The notes under the pieces are model-generated. The model was not told the DNA's origin and made no database searches. It saw nothing but the letters and a program-made list of their open reading frames with translations. From positions 1,556,001 to 1,620,000 of the forward strand of contig CAMQGK010000416.1 in NCBI GenBank assembly GCA_947000775.1: a stretch of 64,000 nt of DNA, in the 5' to 3' direction. Below, one piece after another: positions 61,617 to 64,000 of the stretch (within the stretch, counting starts at the first letter, position 1; each line of letters begins with the position of its first letter). Both the position numbers and the translations under genes were made by a program. This DNA comes from Pterois miles. Lineage: Eukaryota > Chordata > Actinopteri > Perciformes > Scorpaenidae.

Positions 61617-64000
61617 TGTTGACTGATCACAGATGCACATGATGATGATATCTTGGGTGTCAAAATCTTGTAATATTTTCACAAGTGAGTGCTGTGAGTT
61701 TGACTGCAGTAATGGGAAGTAAGTGACAGCTAGTATCTCCTACAGTGTTTATACCCAGCTTTGAATCTTTTCTAAATAATTATTGATATTCCATGCTGTT
61801 TACACCATGTGTGTGGATATATCATGGGGTGTGACAACAGAGATAGCATAATTGCAATTATTTTATGAAAATGCATAATCTCTTCTTATCTCCCTCAAAC
61901 TTCAAGAGGGGACATGGATCTGGCTCTTATCCACAGGACAGGATCTAAAGTCCTGCATGTCATCTAAGTAATTCGTATTTTGTTTAGCTGAGTAATTCAA
62001 ATACATTTGGAACAGACAAATATGCAAAGGTAGACATCAGGCTTCAGAGCTTAATCACCTAGACAAGACACGATTGACTATACACAGCTGATTCTTACTT
62101 GACTGACTGTGAATGAACAAGTTTGAGTTCATTTGTAGAAGCTGAGATGCCTCACATAAAAAAAGCTTTATTTTAGTTTGTTTTGCAGCTCAGCATTAAG
62201 TAGTGCTGCATCACTCTAGGCCTGTGCACTCATCCTTGTAGCACTGCAAGTTATGGAAGCCCATGAACCAGCACCTGTCACTGTCCAATCCCTGAAGCAC
62301 CTGCTCCCGTCCAAACCTCCAATATGTCCAGCACTGTGTTGGTGAGCGGACTCACTTGTGAATATGCCCCAGATATCTGTTCACAGCTTATGGTATTACA
62401 TTTGAGAGATTAAAACAGACGAGCAGACACTGTGATTCCACAAAATAACATCCAAGCCACAAATGAAATGAATATAATGAATAACTGTGTGCAGGGAAAA
62501 CAACTTTGTAAAAGCAATTTGGCATATTGCATACGCTGGGCCACTAATGTAATGGTGGGAATGTTGTTGATGGCAGTGGATGTCACACGGAGCCATGTAA
62601 GGCGAGGATGAGCGGTGGGGTAATGCACAATAACCCGGCGCATTAACCTCCGGCCCTCCCCCTTCTCATTTTAATCCAGCAAATTCCATTATTCCCCTTG
62701 CAAGTCCATTTGCCTGTACAGGAATCCTACCCTGCTGCCAACCTCCTTTTATTCCTGCTATCAGTGCTCGTATAACCTGCTTGTGTCTCCAGTGTTAATC
62801 TACCACTGCAGGGCCTCAAGCACTTTGAATAAAAACACAGCTCCAAATCCGCCACTTTGAAAAGACTACTAATTGCACAAAAGAGCGATCATCCCCTCAG
62901 ATGGGTTTAAAGTCTTCAAACAACCAGATTAAAGCACTAGTAAAGTGATAATGCAGGTTTCAGTGTAATTTAACGCATAAAAGAATAACAAAAGTGGGGC
63001 ATTCTGCGCTCAGAACAATGTGCCATTACACACGCTAGACACTGCCAAAAGCCTCACAGGCCATTGACCTAATATACTGTCATCACATATGAACACATGA
63101 AGCATAAACCGGGCTGGCAGATACAACCACACGTCCATTTAAATGCTTTACACTGTGGCTGTATTTCTTTTATAGTAAAGAGCAGACATGCAGTAAACTC
63201 TCAAATCATTGTTAATAGGGCAACCTTTAGTGTGTATCCCTAAATGTAATTTGAAGCCTGTACAGATGTGCTGGAATGCACTTGTTTGGTCAGTGAAGCA
63301 GGTTGAAGAACTGATTTTTAAATGAAAAAAAAAAAAACAGCCCTTGTGTATATCATCAACCAATAAACAATCAGACACTTGAACAGCTACTGCTAATGTA
63401 TTTTCCATTTCACTGCTCATTATTACGTGTAATGATGTATTTTATAACACTTAAATAATTGGCTACATGTTGATAGGTCTGGCCATGGGGCTTCAGTACC
63501 TTTGGGTACTGACCAAATTGCCAATTACTCATATAGCCTAGATGTCAGAGTGAATGATGATGTGAAAATGAAATGGTAAAGGAGTCTAGAAATGTGTGTA
63601 AAGCATTACATTTTGAAAACTGTAAAGACTGCACATTGGCATTAAATGCTTGGTCAGAGTCTTAGTCTTAAATCTTTGCTTATTCTTTGATTCAATATCT
63701 TCTGATCAATATAATTAATTTAGCTGATTCTAGATTGTGTTTTATGAAGGCAAAGTACTTGTACTGCTGCTTTGTGAAGACCAAATTAAACACTGATGCA
63801 TTGTAGACTAAAACATCTAAACTTGGGTATCATGTTAGCACTACTAGCACTAGCATCAAAACATTTCTAACAAAATCTAGCCCACCCAGCCAGGACCGGT
63901 TAGAAATCCCACCCCCCAACAAAATCCTCAACACTCACATATTCAGATGAACACAAATTTGGACTAGAAACCAAAAATGGACTTATCTAAAATATAAGTT
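61617..64000 (+). other. bcas3 intron 4; candidate conserved non-coding sequence at 62580-63110
   Basis: No exon with BCAS3-like sequence was found. The 62580-63110 stretch is free of repeats, rich in TAAT/ATTA cores and balanced in composition; it is treated as a finding. A minus-strand frame of 90 codons (63148-63420) has no recognisable product. Confidence 0.35.

Overview
The window looks like nuclear DNA from a teleost fish, probably a percomorph. It is AT-rich, has interrupted genes with canonical GT-AG splice sites, and is dense in (CA)n/(GT)n microsatellites. It carries many copies of the tRNA-headed SINE whose 3' end reads roughly 'gaatttcccc..gggactaataaagg', a hallmark of spiny-rayed fishes. 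There are no operons, prokaryotic genes or CRISPR arrays.

Layout. Positions 1-43,700 are mostly intergenic and repeat-rich. They contain an 81-bp pure poly-G run at the left end, two in-frame candidate exons of an unrecognised gene (4402-4708 and 4850-4965), and a 5S rRNA-like copy that runs directly out of the second exon. Mobile DNA here includes SINEs, a Tc1-like remnant, two LTR-like sequences, a tRNA-Arg(TCG)-like gene, a 1.4-kb palindromic element and several satellites or microsatellites. From 43,735 to the right edge lies the 5' part of bcas3 on the + strand. Four coding exons (103 codons) are recognisable, with a candidate CCAAT/GC-box promoter about 3 kb upstream of the ATG. The fourth exon is followed by an intron of more than 16 kb that fills the rest of the window. 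That intron holds a SINE, a hAT element with a nearly full-length but broken LINE nested inside it, an L2-like fragment whose tail is a long (CA)n array, and a 1.9-kb inverted-repeat element with target-site duplications.

How things relate. Only bcas3 looks like a working gene. Much of the remainder records how retroposons interact. The second SINE family ends in the same 19 bases as the nested LINE, which suggests the LINE machinery moved it. The two full-length members of one SINE1 subfamily each start just downstream of another Pol III gene, a 5S copy and a tRNA-Arg copy. Several elements are near-complete palindromes able to form long hairpins. All calls come from reading the sequence. 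No database search was possible, so family names are recognitions and not search results.
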